The notes: generated by a model not told the origin, from the sequence alone. Shown: positions 1 through 8,708, counted from the first letter of the stretch. The stretch is DNA of 40,687 nucleotides from Rhodospirillaceae bacterium (GCA_002690215.1 NZDS01000060.1:18903-59589); one strand, 5' to 3'. Translations and numbers: made by a program.

Positions 1-231
1 GACCGGGCGGCCCAGGAGGCCCAGACTCGGCGCTCCGCCCTGCAAGCCGAGCTGGCCACAGAGATGGCTGCGGCCGAGACGCGTATCGCCGAGAGCCGCC
101 AGGCCGCACTAGCCAACCTGCGCCAGGTGGCCATCGATACAGCCCAGGCCATCACCGCCCGGCTGATCGGCAGCGAGCCCAGCGCCGAGGCCGCCGCCGC
201 GGCCCTGGATGGCGAGTTGGAGGGACGTTAG
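1..231 (+). CDS. atpF2: ATP synthase F0 subunit b' (C-terminal part, 5' truncated by window edge)
   Basis: The open frame starts at the window edge and ends in TAG at 229-231, leaving 76 residues. They are Ala/Glu/Gln/Arg-rich and look like one long helix, as in the peripheral-stalk b-type subunits of F-type ATP synthase, which tie F1 to the membrane sector. The end (AITARLIGSEPSAEAA) resembles the C-termini of alphaproteobacterial b' subunits. The following gene begins at the very next base and encodes a complete b subunit. The b'-b order is normal for photosynthetic and other alphaproteobacteria. Assignment to b' rather than b rests on that order, because the membrane anchor lies outside the window. 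Confidence 0.8.
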   Translation, partial: DRAAQEAQTRRSALQAELATEMAAAETRIAESRQAALANLRQVAIDTAQAITARLIGSEPSAEAAAAALDGELEGR

Positions 232-711
232 ATGTTCGACGCCGCCTTTTGGGTTGCCATCGCTTTCGTCGCTTTTTGCGCCATTCTGGCCAAGTTCGCT
301 TACCGGCGTATCATCGACGCCCTGGACGCCCGGGCCCAGGCCATCTCCCACCAGCTCGACGAAGCGGTTCGGCTGCGCGAGGAGGCCCAGGCGCTGCTGG
401 CCAGCTACCAGCGCAAGCAGCGCGATGCCATGCAGGAAGCCGAGGACATCATCGAGCACGCCCGCCAGGAGGCCGAACGCCTGGCCGCCGAGGCCGAAAT
501 TGCCATGGAGGTCGAAGTCAAGCGACGCGGTGAGCTAGCCCAGGCCAAGATCGCCCAGGCCGAGGCCCAGGCCCTAAAGGACGTTCGCGACAGCGCCGTT
601 GAAATCTCGCTGCGCGCCGCCGAAACCCTGATCAAGCAGAACCTCGACCAACCAACCGCCGACACCATCATCGACGACGCCATCCGCGAATTGGGCAAGA
701 GCGCGCACTAA
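232..711 (+). CDS. atpF: ATP synthase F0 subunit b
   Basis: This 159-residue protein has the architecture of F-type ATP synthase subunit b. One hydrophobic N-terminal membrane segment (about residues 5-22, AAFWVAIAFVAFCAILAKF) is followed by a long charged helix rich in Ala, Glu, Gln and Arg. It forms the peripheral stalk that stops F1 from turning with the rotor. The ATG directly follows the TAG of the b' gene with no spacer, so translation is probably coupled. The length is usual for the family. It is the last gene of the operon visible here; a palindromic repeat with a T7 tract follows. Confidence 0.93.
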   Translation: MFDAAFWVAIAFVAFCAILAKFAYRRIIDALDARAQAISHQLDEAVRLREEAQALLASYQRKQRDAMQEAEDIIEHARQEAERLAAEAEIAMEVEVKRRGELAQAKIAQAEAQALKDVRDSAVEISLRAAETLIKQNLDQPTADTIIDDAIRELGKSAH

Positions 712-737
712 TAAGACTTCGGGCTCGGCCGCCACCA

Positions 738-818
738 CCCCCCACCCCAACCCTCCCCCACAAGGGGGGAGGGAGCCGATTTTCCCCTCCCCCTTGATGG
801 GGGAGGGTGGGGAGGGGG
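738..818. repeat. G/C-run palindromic repeat, copy 1
   Basis: Two inverted half-units are separated by about 10 bp. Each half is itself a hairpin: CCCTCCCCC at 751-759 pairs with GGGGGAGGG at 765-773, and CCCTCCCCC at 785-793 pairs with GGGGGAGGG at 799-807. The outer arms (741-759 and 799-818) also pair with each other apart from a one-base bulge. The element can therefore fold as two small hairpins or one long one. Near-identical copies lie at 8610-8708 and 29360-29469. All three are between convergent genes, here atpF and gcvPB. The layout resembles REP/REPIN-type elements, which is an inference. Confidence 0.9.
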
Positions 819-827
819 TGTTTTTTT
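785..827 (+). terminator. Probable intrinsic terminator of the atp operon, within repeat copy 1
   Basis: The 9-bp stem 785-793/799-807 with a TTGAT loop extends into a longer G-rich arm, and a run of seven T follows at 821-827. Read from the atp side, this has the layout of a rho-independent terminator, although a G-rich stretch separates the short stem from the T run. The longer alternative fold of the whole repeat ends at 818, only two bases before the T run, and fits better. It lies 73 bp after the atpF stop. Confidence 0.6.
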
Positions 828-835
828 GGTTTCCC

Positions 836-2356
836 CTATTCCGCCGGCTGGTCCTTGCCCGGTGGGCGCCAACGCAGCACCGGGTTTCGTGCGGCGCGGG
901 TCTCGTCGATGCGGCGGCGTGGGGCGTGGCGAGGGGCCATTTGGAAAAACTCGGTGTCGCCTGAGCGCGCGCGCTGCACCAGGCGGCGCATGGCGGCGAT
1001 GAGTTGGTCCAGGCTTTCCTTGCTTTCGCTTTCGGTCGGCTCCGTCAGCAGCGCTCCATGGACGACCAGGGGAAAATAGATCGTCATGGGATGGAAACCC
1101 TCGTCGATCAGGGCCTTGGCGTAGTCCAGCGTGGTAACGCCGGTGTCCTTGAGGAAACGCTCATCAAACAGCACCTCGTGCATGCAGGGCCCGGGGAACG
1201 AGGGTGTGAGGTCGCCGTCGAGTTCCGCCAGCAGGTAATTGGCGGCCAGCACGGCGTCCTCGGAAACCTGGCGCAGACCCTCGGCGCCCAGGCTGAGCAT
1301 GTAGGCATAGGCACGCACGAACATGCCCATCTGGCCGTGGAAGGCGCGCATGCGGCCGAGCGACTGGGCGGCCTCGCCGACAGCGTGCTCGACCAGCGCA
1401 AAGCCCTCGCCTTGCTCCACCACCCAGGGCAGCGGCGCAAACGGCACCAGGGCCTCGCTCAGCACCACCGGCCCGGCGCCCGGGCCGCCGCCGCCATGGG
1501 GCGTCGAGAAGGTCTTGTGCAGGTTGATGTGCATGGCGTCGACGCCCAGGTCGCCGGGCCGTGTGCGGCCCATGATGGCGTTGAGGTTGGCGCCGTCACA
1601 ATAGAAGAAACCGCCGGCGCCGTGGATGGCCTCGGCCACCTCCAGCACCTGGTCCTCAAACAATCCGCAGGTGTTGGGATTGGTCAGCATCACCGCCGCC
1701 ACGTCGTCGTCGAGCTTGGCTTTCAATGCTTCCAGGTCGATGCGGCCGCGGGCGTTTCCCGGCACGGCGTCGATGGCATAGCCGCACATGGCGGCGGTGG
1801 CGGGATTTGTGCCGTGGGCCGAATCGGGCACCAGCACGCGCGAGCGCGCGTCGCCCCGGGCCTCCAAGGCGCGGCGGATCGTCATCAGGCCACAAAGCTC
1901 GCCGTGCGCCCCGGCAGCCGGTGACATGGCAATGCCAGGCAGTCCGGTGATGACCTTGAGCCAATGGCCAACGGCATCGATCAGGGCCAACGCGCCCTGA
2001 GTCGTGGCGGCCGGCTGCAGCGGATGCAGCTCGGCGAAGCCCGGAAGCCGGGCCAGTTTTTCGTTGAGGCGGGGGTTGTGCTTCATGGTGCACGAGCCCA
2101 GCGGGTAGAGCCCGGCATCAATTGAATAATTGTTTCGTGACAACCTGACGAAATGGCGCACCACCTGGGGCTCGGAAAGACCGGGCAGGCCGATCTCGCG
2201 GCTGCGGCTAAGATCGCCGAGGCGGTCGGAGAAGTTCTCGGGCTCGGGCAGGTCGACGCCCATGCGCCCCGGTGCACCGAGTTCGAAGATCAGCGGCTCC
2301 TCGTGGTCCAGCGCTCGCCGCCGGCTGGCCGTTTCCGGTTGGGGCCTGTCGGTCAT
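836..2356 (-). CDS. gcvPB: Glycine dehydrogenase (decarboxylating) subunit 2 (P-protein, C-terminal half)
   Basis: This 506-residue subunit carries the pyridoxal phosphate site of the glycine cleavage P-protein, which decarboxylates glycine and passes aminomethyl to the lipoyl arm of GcvH. The PLP motif is [16 protein letters not shown], with the Schiff-base lysine at residue 281. Other family stretches are [22 protein letters not shown] and CDGANLNA. The ATG at 2356 overlaps the gcvPA stop as ATGA. The open frame extends upstream to 2707, but that part lies inside gcvPA and has no family sequence. It is the last gene of the gcvT-H-PA-PB operon. Confidence 0.96.
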   Translation of the reverse strand: MTDRPQPETASRRRALDHEEPLIFELGAPGRMGVDLPEPENFSDRLGDLSRSREIGLPGLSEPQVVRHFVRLSRNNYSIDAGLYPLGSCTMKHNPRLNEKLARLPGFAELHPLQPAATTQGALALIDAVGHWLKVITGLPGIAMSPAAGAHGELCGLMTIRRALEARGDARSRVLVPDSAHGTNPATAAMCGYAIDAVPGNARGRIDLEALKAKLDDDVAAVMLTNPNTCGLFEDQVLEVAEAIHGAGGFFYCDGANLNAIMGRTRPGDLGVDAMHINLHKTFSTPHGGGGPGAGPVVLSEALVPFAPLPWVVEQGEGFALVEHAVGEAAQSLGRMRAFHGQMGMFVRAYAYMLSLGAEGLRQVSEDAVLAANYLLAELDGDLTPSFPGPCMHEVLFDERFLKDTGVTTLDYAKALIDEGFHPMTIYFPLVVHGALLTEPTESESKESLDQLIAAMRRLVQRARSGDTEFFQMAPRHAPRRRIDETRAARNPVLRWRPPGKDQPAE

Positions 2357-3699
2357 GTCAGTTCCTCCGCCAGGGTCTCGGCAAAGACCTCGATCTCGTC
2401 CGGCGTGTTGGTCTCGGTGGCCGCCACCACGGCCAGGTTGGCCAGGCTTTCCTGGTCGGGATAAAAGCGCGACAGCGGCACCCCGGCCAGGACGCTGCGC
2501 TCGGCCAGGGCCTTGACCACCGCGGCCGCCGGCTGACCCAGGTCGACGGTGAACTCGTTGAAGAAGCGATGGTTGATCACTTCCATGCCCGGAACCTCCG
2601 CCAGCCGCCCAGCCAACCGCACCGCCGTGGCGTGATTGAGCCGGGCCAGGCGCCTGAGCCCGTCTTCGCCGAGCAGCGTCAGGTGTATGCAAAAGGCCAG
2701 TGCACAAAGGCCCGAATTGGTGCAGATGTTGCTGGTCGCCTTGTCGCGCCGGATGTGCTGCTCGCGTGCCGCCAGGGTCAGCGTGAAGGCGCGGCGGCCG
2801 TCGGCGTCGACGCTTTCGCCGACCAGGCGCCCGGGCATCTGGCGCACGTGCTTGTCACGTACGGCCAGCAGTCCGAGATAGGGTCCGCCGAAGCCCAGCG
2901 GATTGCCCAGCGACTGGCCCTCGGCAGCGACGATGTCGGCACCCATCTCACCCGGCGACTTCAGCGCTCCGAACGAGACTGCCTCCGTTACCACGACCAC
3001 CAGCAGTGCCCCGGCCTCGTGGCAGGTCGCAGCCAGCGGTGCGAAGTCGCGGATGCGGCCGAAGAAATCGGGATATTGCACCACGACGCAGGCTGTGTCG
3101 CTGTCGACCAATGCTGCCAGATCTTCATCGGCGCGCGGGTCGGGGTCGGCGAAATCGATATCGAGATCGATGAACTGGCAGGACGCCTCCACCACATCGC
3201 GATAGTGGGGGTGCAAACCGCCTGAGACCACGGCCCGGCGTCGCCTTGTGACGCGGCCGGCCATCAAGATGGCTTCGGCGGTTGCCGTCGAGCCGTCGTA
3301 GAGCGAGGCGTTGGCTACGTCGAGGCCGCTGAGGAGGGCCACCTGGGTCTGAAATTCGAAGAGGAACTGCAGCGTGCCCTGGCTGATCTCGGGCTGGTAG
3401 GGCGTGTAGGCGGTGAGGAATTCGCTGCGCTGGATGAGATGATCGACGCTGGCCGGCAGGTGGTGGCGGTAGGCGCCGGCGCCGATGAAGGCAGCCAGGT
3501 TATCGGTCGCCCGATTTTCCGCCGCCAGCGCTGCCAGGGCCCGTTCGACCGCCATCTCGCCCTGGCCGGCGGGCAAGTCGAGCAGGCCTTTGAGCCGCGC
3601 TTCCGCCGGCACATCGGCGAACAGCTCGTCAACCGAGGCAACGCCCGCACGCGCCAGCATGGTGGCCCGGTCGGCGGCGGTCAGCGGCAGATAGCGCAT
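2353..3699 (-). CDS. gcvPA: Glycine dehydrogenase (decarboxylating) subunit 1 (P-protein, N-terminal half)
   Basis: This 448-residue protein is the N-terminal half of the split P-protein. It pairs with GcvPB to form the decarboxylase. It begins [15 protein letters not shown] and contains family stretches such as [19 protein letters not shown], the [13 protein letters not shown] region and [11 protein letters not shown]. Length is typical for subunit 1. The start ATG overlaps the gcvH stop (TGATG) and its stop overlaps the gcvPB start (ATGA), so the three genes are probably translationally coupled and made in fixed ratio. The split P-protein is common in alphaproteobacteria and Gram-positives, whereas E. 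coli has a single chain. Confidence 0.96.
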   Translation of the reverse strand: MRYLPLTAADRATMLARAGVASVDELFADVPAEARLKGLLDLPAGQGEMAVERALAALAAENRATDNLAAFIGAGAYRHHLPASVDHLIQRSEFLTAYTPYQPEISQGTLQFLFEFQTQVALLSGLDVANASLYDGSTATAEAILMAGRVTRRRRAVVSGGLHPHYRDVVEASCQFIDLDIDFADPDPRADEDLAALVDSDTACVVVQYPDFFGRIRDFAPLAATCHEAGALLVVVVTEAVSFGALKSPGEMGADIVAAEGQSLGNPLGFGGPYLGLLAVRDKHVRQMPGRLVGESVDADGRRAFTLTLAAREQHIRRDKATSNICTNSGLCALAFCIHLTLLGEDGLRRLARLNHATAVRLAGRLAEVPGMEVINHRFFNEFTVDLGQPAAAVVKALAERSVLAGVPLSRFYPDQESLANLAVVAATETNTPDEIEVFAETLAEELT

Positions 3700-4076
3700 C
3701 AGTCGAGGCCGTCGACGTATGCGGCGTAGGCGCTGGCGTCCATCAGGCCCTCGAGTTCGGCGGCATCTTCGAGGCGCAGGCGGAAGAACCAGCCCTCGCC
3801 CTCGGCCGCCTCGTTGACCTTGCTGGGGTCATCGGCCAGAGCCTCGTTAACCGCCGTCACCTCGCCGCCGGCCGGGGCGTAGATCTCGCTGGCTGCCTTG
3901 ACCGATTCAACCACCGCCGCCTCGTCTCCCTTGGCGAAGCGGGCGCCGACGGCGGGCAGATCGACGAAGACCACGTCGCCGAGCTGTTCCTGGGCATAGT
4001 TGCTGACGCCGACGGTGCCGACGTCACCGTCCAGACTGATCCACTCGTGGTCTTCGCTGTATCGGGTCTCAGACAT
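3699..4076 (-). CDS. gcvH: Glycine cleavage system H protein
   Basis: This 125-residue H protein carries the lipoyl arm that shuttles the aminomethyl group between P, T and L proteins. The lipoylation motif is [13 protein letters not shown], with the modified lysine at residue 60. The start [11 protein letters not shown] and the region [20 protein letters not shown] are classic for the family. A GGAGAGG ribosome-binding sequence precedes the ATG. The gene sits 27 bp after gcvT and its stop overlaps the gcvPA start. The L protein (dihydrolipoamide dehydrogenase) is not in the window and is normally encoded elsewhere. Confidence 0.97.
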   Translation of the reverse strand: MSETRYSEDHEWISLDGDVGTVGVSNYAQEQLGDVVFVDLPAVGARFAKGDEAAVVESVKAASEIYAPAGGEVTAVNEALADDPSKVNEAAEGEGWFFRLRLEDAAELEGLMDASAYAAYVDGLD

Positions 4077-4103
4077 GATCGAACCTCTCCGGTTGCAAAT
4101 TCC

Positions 4104-5210
4104 TCAAGCTTTGGCGTAGCGATGCGGCACGAAGGGCAGCGCCACCACTCGGGCCGGCTGATTGGTACCGCGCACCATCAAGCCGAGTTCGCCGCCGACT
4201 TCGGCCCGCCCCGCGTCGACGCTGGCCATGGCGACGGGCCCCTCGACGCTGGCCCCGAAGCCGCCGCTGGTAACCCGGCCGACCACCGTTTCCTCGGCCA
4301 TCACTTCGGTCCCTTCGCGCGCCAGGACACGGCCCTCGGGCCTGAGGCCGATGCGCCGCCGGGCCGGCCCCCGAGCCAATTGATCGAGTATGACATCGGC
4401 CCCGGGAAAGCCACCGTCTTGGCGCCGGCGCTTGGCGATGGTCCAGGCTAGCCCGGCCTCGATGGGCGTGGTCTCGGCGTCGAGCTCATGGCCATAGAGG
4501 CAGAGCCCGGCCTCCAGCCTGAGCGTGTCGCGGGCCCCCAGACCGATAGCCTCGACCTCGGGCTCGGCCAGCAGGATGCGAGCCAGGTTTTCAAGATCCT
4601 GGTTGGCCACCGAGATCTCGAAGCCGTCCTCGCCGCTGTAGCCCGAGCGCGAGACGCGACACGAAAGGCCGGCGATCTCCACCATGGCGGCTGTCATGAA
4701 CACCATGTCGCCGACCGCCCCATGGCGCGCCAGTACCTCAGCGGCCGATGGTCCCTGCAGCGCCAGCAAACCGCGATCCTCGAGCACTTCGAGCGCGCCG
4801 CCCAGGCCATCCAAATGGGCCCGAAGATGCGCCACGTCGGTTTCCTTGCAGGCCGCGTTGACGACCAAATAGAGGTGGTCGCCGGCATTCGTCACCATCA
4901 GGTCGTCGCGCACGCCACCGGCCTCGTTGGTCAGCAGCGTATAGCGTTGGCAGCCCGATCCCAGGCCGGCGATGTCGCCCGGCACCAGGCGTTCAAGTGC
5001 TGCCGCCGCCTCGGGCACGGGGCCGGGCAGCAAGATCTGGCCCATGTGCGAGACATCGAAAAGCCCGGCGCTGGCGCGCGTATGACGGTGTTCGGCGAGG
5101 ATGCCAGAGGGGTACTGGACCGGCATCAAATAGCCGGCGAAGGGCACCATGCGGGCGCCCAATTCGAGATGCAGGTCGTATAGCGCGGTCTTCTGTGGGC
5201 TCTCGTTCAC
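4104..5210 (-). CDS. gcvT: Aminomethyltransferase (glycine cleavage T protein)
   Basis: GcvT moves the methylene group from aminomethyl-lipoyl GcvH to tetrahydrofolate and releases ammonia. The 368 residues contain family stretches LGARMVPFAGYLMPVQY, GLFDVSHMGQ, RSGYSGEDGFEI and LGARDTLRLEAGLCLYG. I place the start at GTG 5208-5210, because GGAGGG lies about five bases upstream and the family N-terminus (SPQKTALYDLH) begins just after it. The in-frame ATG at 5252 lies within a hairpin of the riboswitch leader and is unlikely. First gene of the operon, and the direct target of the riboswitch. Confidence 0.95.
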   Translation of the reverse strand: MNESPQKTALYDLHLELGARMVPFAGYLMPVQYPSGILAEHRHTRASAGLFDVSHMGQILLPGPVPEAAAALERLVPGDIAGLGSGCQRYTLLTNEAGGVRDDLMVTNAGDHLYLVVNAACKETDVAHLRAHLDGLGGALEVLEDRGLLALQGPSAAEVLARHGAVGDMVFMTAAMVEIAGLSCRVSRSGYSGEDGFEISVANQDLENLARILLAEPEVEAIGLGARDTLRLEAGLCLYGHELDAETTPIEAGLAWTIAKRRRQDGGFPGADVILDQLARGPARRRIGLRPEGRVLAREGTEVMAEETVVGRVTSGGFGASVEGPVAMASVDAGRAEVGGELGLMVRGTNQPARVVALPFVPHRYAKA

Positions 5211-5245
5211 CGATCCCTCCGACCCGAGGTTGCGCCAAGTCAGCA

Positions 5246-5265
5246 CCGGCAATGTTGGTTGCCGG
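5246..5265 (-). promoter_or_regulatory. Leader hairpin between glycine riboswitch and gcvT
   Basis: A perfect 7-bp stem, CCGGCAA pairing with TTGCCGG around a 6-base loop, lies between the second glycine aptamer and the gcvT ribosome-binding site. No T run follows, so it is not an intrinsic terminator by itself. A short CCTC/GAGG pairing just downstream could hide the ribosome-binding site. The role in the expression platform is inferred. Confidence 0.4.
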
Positions 5266-5282
5266 AACGCGACCTTAGCCCC

Positions 5283-5468
5283 CTCTGTCCGGGACCTGAG
5301 AGATTCACCAGACCAGCGCCGTCGGCACCGGCCGGCTTACCCCTTCGGTGGGGCGCCGGTCGAAGCCAGCGCCCACTCTCCAGAGTGCCATCCGCCTGCG
5401 GTCCTTTTGCCTGAGAGTTTCCGGGGCGGTTGCTCCTTCGGCGCCGGCGAACCGATCTCTCCCGCAGG
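5283..5468 (-). promoter_or_regulatory. Tandem glycine riboswitch (two aptamers)
   Basis: The minus strand carries two consecutive glycine aptamers. Aptamer I runs 5468 to 5395, closed by CCTGCGG/CCGCAGG, with the conserved GGGAGAGA start, CCGAAGGAGCAA and AACTCTCAGGCAAAAGGAC. Aptamer II runs 5385 to 5283, closed by CTCTG/CAGAG, with CTGGAGAG, CACCGAAGGGG and AATCTCTCAGG. A short linker joins them, as in the cooperative tandem form. The element lies about 70 bp ahead of gcvT, so glycine binding should control its own breakdown operon, usually as an ON switch. The class is established; ON behaviour is inferred. Confidence 0.95.
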
Positions 5469-5515
5469 CTTCATCTGTCTGGTCGCGGGCACCGGGGTGC
5501 CACGCGATGTTCGGA

Positions 5516-5543
5516 ATGATAGCCGGGCCGCCGGGCGTGTCAA
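5516..5543 (-). promoter_or_regulatory. Promoter of the riboswitch-gcvTHPAPB operon
   Basis: On the minus strand a perfect -35 hexamer TTGACA (5538-5543) and a -10 hexamer TATCAT (5516-5521) are 16 bp apart. Transcription would start near 5509, leaving about 40 nt before the first aptamer. The -35 box includes the TGA stop of the upstream lipoprotein gene. This is the best sigma-70-type match I see in the window. Confidence 0.65.
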
Positions 5544-6079
5544 CGCCCGCGGCGGCGGCGGTTGTATTCGAGTTGGTCGGGGGCGAGCTGGAAACCGATC
5601 AGCACTTCGAAGTCTTCGGCTTTCTGGCCTTCGGCCAGAGGGATGATTTCCTCGATTTGCTCTACGACGCCGGCGCGGCGGCGGTTGGGGCCGAATTCGA
5701 GGCGGCTGGAAAAGACCTCCTTGGCCATGATGCCGTCCTCGGGGCCGGTGACGGCGACGAAGAAGGGGAATTCGCCGATCCGGCCGCGGGCCGCCGGGCC
5801 TCGTGTGGCCACCAGATCGAAGCTGGCGATAACTTCGACCCGGCCCTCCTTGAAGACGCATTGCAGCGTCAGGTTGGAGATCGTCGCCTCGTAGCGCACG
5901 TCGATCAGGTCACGGCCCTCGCCTTCCTTGAACTGGGTCAGCCGCTCGGCCTCACCCAGCAGCATGATGCTGGGGCAAGGGATGTTGGTCTGCTTGGACA
6001 GCAGCCCGCCCGGGGCGCAGCCGGCCAGCAGCAGCGCCGTCAACAATGCGGCATAAACGCCCCGGTGCCGCCTCAGCAT
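5540..6079 (-). CDS. Putative lipoprotein, unknown function
   Basis: The 179-residue product starts with a short basic stretch and a hydrophobic signal (VYAALLTALLLAGC). The lipobox LAGC puts the lipidated cysteine at residue 21, so the mature protein should be anchored to a membrane facing the periplasm. The rest has features of a small beta-rich domain and ends in an Arg-rich tail. I do not recognise a named family. The ATG at 6079 is preferred because AAGGA lies seven bases upstream; a GTG at 6094 would add five residues. It lies upstream of the gcv riboswitch on the same strand, but the gcv promoter overlaps its stop, so the two are probably separate units. Confidence 0.75.
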   Translation of the reverse strand: MLRRHRGVYAALLTALLLAGCAPGGLLSKQTNIPCPSIMLLGEAERLTQFKEGEGRDLIDVRYEATISNLTLQCVFKEGRVEVIASFDLVATRGPAARGRIGEFPFFVAVTGPEDGIMAKEVFSSRLEFGPNRRRAGVVEQIEEIIPLAEGQKAEDFEVLIGFQLAPDQLEYNRRRRGR

Positions 6080-6194
6080 GCCGTTTTCCTTCACCTCTCG
6101 AGGCTCGCCCAGTGCGTGCCTCTGTGTTCCCGGGGACTGTATGTGAGCCCCGGACGCCGCGCAAGGAAAGCCATCGAGGCGCTCGGCAGCAGGG

Positions 6195-6223
6195 TCCCCA
6201 GGTCAGGAGAGTTAGGGTAATAT
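6195..6223 (+). promoter_or_regulatory. Possible ispH promoter
   Basis: The 177-bp divergent gap between the lipoprotein gene and ispH contains TAATAT at 6218-6223, a fair -10 hexamer. The -35 position at 17-bp spacing (TCCCCA, 6195-6200) is poor. Transcription would start near 6230. Offered only as the best candidate in this gap. Confidence 0.25.
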
Positions 6224-6256
6224 GCCGCACCGCAGCCGTTCCCGGGTTCGATCGCC

Positions 6257-7198
6257 ATGGCCAAAGCGCCGCTGACCGTATTGCTTGCCAGCCCTCGCGG
6301 CTTCTGTGCCGGCGTCGACCGTGCTATCCAGATCGTCGAAGCGGCGCTGGAGCGCTACGGGGCGCCGGTCTACGTGCGCCACGAGATCGTGCACAACCGC
6401 ACCGTGGTGGCCGGCCTCGAACAAAAAGGCGCGGTTTTCGTCGATGAGCTCAATGAAGTGCCCGATGATGCCTTGGTGATTTTTTCCGCCCACGGCGTGG
6501 CCAAGGCGGTACCGGCCGAGGCGGCGCGCCGCGGCCTGGAATGGCTCGACGCCACCTGCCCACTGGTCTCCAAGGTCCACCGCGAGGCCGAAGCACACCA
6601 TGCCGCCGGCCGCCGGTGCTTGCTGATCGGTCACGCCGGCCATCCCGAAGTTGTCGGCACCATGGGCCAGTTGCCCAATGGCGCCGTGCTGCTGGTGGAA
6701 AACGTGGCCGCGGCCGAAAGCCTGGAGCCGGGCTCGACGAAGCTGGCCTACCTGACTCAAACGACGCTTTCGGTGGACGATGCGGCCGATATCATCGCGG
6801 TGCTGGAGCGCCGCTTCCCGGGCATCCAGGCGCCGGCCCGGGAAGATATCTGTTACGCCACGACCAACCGCCAGCAGGCGGTTCGCCTGGCGGCGAAAGA
6901 GGCCGACGTCTGTTTCGTGGTGGGCGCCCCCAACTCGTCGAACTCGTTGCGTCTGGTGGAGATGGCGCGGCGCCACGGCTGTCCCCGGTCCCAACTCGTG
7001 GAAAGCGCCGCCGATCTCGATTGGGCGCTGCTCGAAGGCGCAGCATCGGTGGCCGTCAGCGCCGGTGCCTCGGCCCCCGAACAACTGGTCGAAGAATTGC
7101 TGGCGGCATTGGGCGAGCGCTATACCATTACTGTCGAACTCCTCGAAGCGGCCCAAGAGAACATCCATTTCAAGCTCCCCCTGGCCCTTACGGCCTGA
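6257..7198 (+). CDS. ispH: 4-hydroxy-3-methylbut-2-enyl diphosphate reductase
   Basis: IspH catalyses the last step of the MEP pathway, reducing HMBPP to IPP and DMAPP with an iron-sulfur cluster. The three cluster cysteines are visible: C17 in [12 protein letters not shown]101 in LDATCPLV and C199 in [11 protein letters not shown]. Other conserved parts are [12 protein letters not shown] and FSAHGV. At 313 residues it is a normal length. The ATG at 6257 gives the standard family N-terminus, although the ribosome-binding site is weak. thrB follows after 5 bp, and ispH-thrB-rnhA appears to be one transcript, an arrangement familiar from alphaproteobacteria. Confidence 0.97.
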   Translation: MAKAPLTVLLASPRGFCAGVDRAIQIVEAALERYGAPVYVRHEIVHNRTVVAGLEQKGAVFVDELNEVPDDALVIFSAHGVAKAVPAEAARRGLEWLDATCPLVSKVHREAEAHHAAGRRCLLIGHAGHPEVVGTMGQLPNGAVLLVENVAAAESLEPGSTKLAYLTQTTLSVDDAADIIAVLERRFPGIQAPAREDICYATTNRQQAVRLAAKEADVCFVVGAPNSSNSLRLVEMARRHGCPRSQLVESAADLDWALLEGAASVAVSAGASAPEQLVEELLAALGERYTITVELLEAAQENIHFKLPLALTA

Positions 7199-7203
7199 GC
7201 GCC

Positions 7204-8184
7204 ATGGCTGTCTACACCGAGGTATCCGACGAGGAACTCGAGGCCTTCGTGGCCCAGTACGACATCGCCCGAGTGGTCTCGTGCAAGGGCATCGCCGAAG
7301 GCATTGAAAATTCCAACTATCTTTTGCAGACCGAAACCGGCAACTACATCCTGACTCTCTACGAAAAGCGCGTAGAGCCTGCCGATCTGCCGTTCTTTTT
7401 GGGTTTGATGGAACACTTGGCGGCGCAGGGCGTGCCCTGTCCGACGCCACTTCAGGGCCGCGACGGTAAGGCGCTGCGCCAGGTGGCCGGGCGGCCCGCC
7501 GCCATCGTCAGCTTCCTCAACGGTGTCTGGCCGCGCCGGTCGCGGCCCAATCAGTGCGGTCAACTCGGCGACGCCGTGGCCGGGCTGCACATTGCCGGCA
7601 GCGATTTTACCCTAACCCGGCCAAATGCCTTGTCGGTAAACGCCTGGCGGCCCCTTTTCGAGAGCTGCGCCGGGCGTGCCGACGAAGTGGAGCCGGGCCT
7701 GGCCGACGAGATCAGCGCCGAACTCGAGGTGCTGGAACGGGACTGGCCCCAGGATCTGCCGGCCGGCGTCATTCATGCCGACCTCTTTCCCGACAACGTC
7801 TTCTTTTTGGCCGACCACCTGTCGGGACTGATCGACTTCTATTTCGCCTGCAACGACAGTTTCGCCTACGAGCTGGCGATCTTACTCAACGCTTGGTGCT
7901 TCGAGCCCGACGGCCAGTTCAACATCACCAAGGCCCGTCTGATGCTGGCCGCCTACCGCCGTCGCCGGCCCTTTTCCGAGGCCGAGCTCAAAGCCCTGCC
8001 GCTGCTCGCCCGCGGCGCCGCGCTGCGCTTTTTGCTGACCCGGCTCTATGACTGGCTCAACCACGTCGAGGGCGCCTTTGTGAAGCCCAAGGACCCGCTG
8101 GAATATCTCCAGAAACTGCGTTTTCACCAGAGCGTGCGCAGCCCTGCCGCTTACGGTCTGGACTGGCGGCCTTGGGCAATCTAG
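7204..8184 (+). CDS. thrB: Homoserine kinase (APH-fold type)
   Basis: This 326-residue enzyme phosphorylates homoserine for threonine synthesis. It belongs to the aminoglycoside phosphotransferase-like ThrB group typical of alphaproteobacteria and pseudomonads, not the GHMP-kinase ThrB of E. coli. The N-terminus [20 protein letters not shown] is characteristic. The catalytic loop [13 protein letters not shown] supplies the HxDxxxxN residues, and LIDFYFAC supplies the metal-binding Asp. It lies 5 bp after ispH and overlaps rnhA by 13 bp. The partner enzyme ThrC is encoded about 6 kb away on the other strand. Confidence 0.95.
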   Translation: MAVYTEVSDEELEAFVAQYDIARVVSCKGIAEGIENSNYLLQTETGNYILTLYEKRVEPADLPFFLGLMEHLAAQGVPCPTPLQGRDGKALRQVAGRPAAIVSFLNGVWPRRSRPNQCGQLGDAVAGLHIAGSDFTLTRPNALSVNAWRPLFESCAGRADEVEPGLADEISAELEVLERDWPQDLPAGVIHADLFPDNVFFLADHLSGLIDFYFACNDSFAYELAILLNAWCFEPDGQFNITKARLMLAAYRRRRPFSEAELKALPLLARGAALRFLLTRLYDWLNHVEGAFVKPKDPLEYLQKLRFHQSVRSPAAYGLDWRPWAI

Positions 8185-8657
8185 TCGAGATCTATACCGA
8201 TGGCGCTTGCTCGGGGAATCCCGGCCCGGGCGGCTGGGGCGCTCTGCTGATCTACAAGGGACACGAACGCGAGCTCTCAGGTGGCGAAGCCGACACCACC
8301 AACAACCGCATGGAACTGATGGCCGCCATCCAGGCCCTGGAAAGCCTCAAGCGGCCCTGCCGGGTGCGGCTGCATACCGACAGCACCTACGTGCGCAGCG
8401 GCATCACCGAATGGATCCAGCGCTGGCGCCAAAACGGCTGGCGCACGGCGGCCAAGAAGCCGGTCAAGAACGCCGACCTCTGGCAACGTTTGCAAGCCGC
8501 GCTTGGAGAGCACCAGATCGACTGGCGCTGGGTCAAGGGCCACGCCGGCGATCCCGGCAACGAACGCGCCGATGCCCTGGCCCGCGAGGGTGTCCAGGCG
8601 GCTGTCATTCCCCCCACCCCATCCCTCCCCCACAAGGGGGGAGGGGGCGATGTGTGA
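8172..8657 (+). CDS. rnhA: Ribonuclease HI, C-terminus extended by a repeat
   Basis: RNase HI cuts RNA in RNA-DNA hybrids. Catalytic acids D10 ([16 protein letters not shown]), E48 (NNRMEL), D70 (HTDSTYV) and D134 (NERADALA) and the general-base His124 (KGHAG) are all present. The start is TTG at 8172, inside the end of thrB. The core ends near residue 146. The last 15 residues ([15 protein letters not shown]) are encoded by repeat copy 2, which begins at codon 147 and runs past the stop. The inserted repeat seems to have replaced the original C-terminal end without touching the catalytic core. 161 residues in total. Confidence 0.95.
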   Translation: MGNLVEIYTDGACSGNPGPGGWGALLIYKGHERELSGGEADTTNNRMELMAAIQALESLKRPCRVRLHTDSTYVRSGITEWIQRWRQNGWRTAAKKPVKNADLWQRLQAALGEHQIDWRWVKGHAGDPGNERADALAREGVQAAVIPPTPSLPHKGGGGDV

Positions 8658-8708
8658 CAGCTGGTGAAGTATCCCTCCCCCCTTGTGGGGGAGGGTGAGG
8701 GTGGGGGG
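8610..8708. repeat. G/C-run palindromic repeat, copy 2, overlapping rnhA
   Basis: Same family as 738-818 and 29360-29469. The left half begins with a C run followed by ACCCCATCCCTCCCCC, its own hairpin partner and a spacer of about 25 bp. The right half is the inverted form, ending in GGGGGAGGGTGAGGGTGGGG. The left half is translated as the end of RnhA. The right half lies between rnhA and the convergent peroxiredoxin gene. Unlike copies 1 and 3, no T run flanks this copy on either side. Confidence 0.9.

Noticed and set aside
738-818. CRISPR or insertion-sequence end suggested by the repeats.
   Set aside because: Copies are single, far apart, palindromic and not regularly spaced; no transposase or cas gene lies in the window.
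2357-2707. Upstream extension of gcvPB into gcvPA.
   Set aside because: The extra residues are a shifted frame of gcvPA; the ATGA overlap and family N-terminus fix the start at 2356.
5211-5252. ATG start of gcvT at 5252.
   Set aside because: It lies in the leader hairpin and lacks a ribosome-binding site, while GTG 5210 has GGAGGG and the family N-terminus.
7204-8184. A second antibiotic-type APH gene.
   Set aside because: The N-terminus and the position after ispH fit homoserine kinase, and thrC is present in the window.
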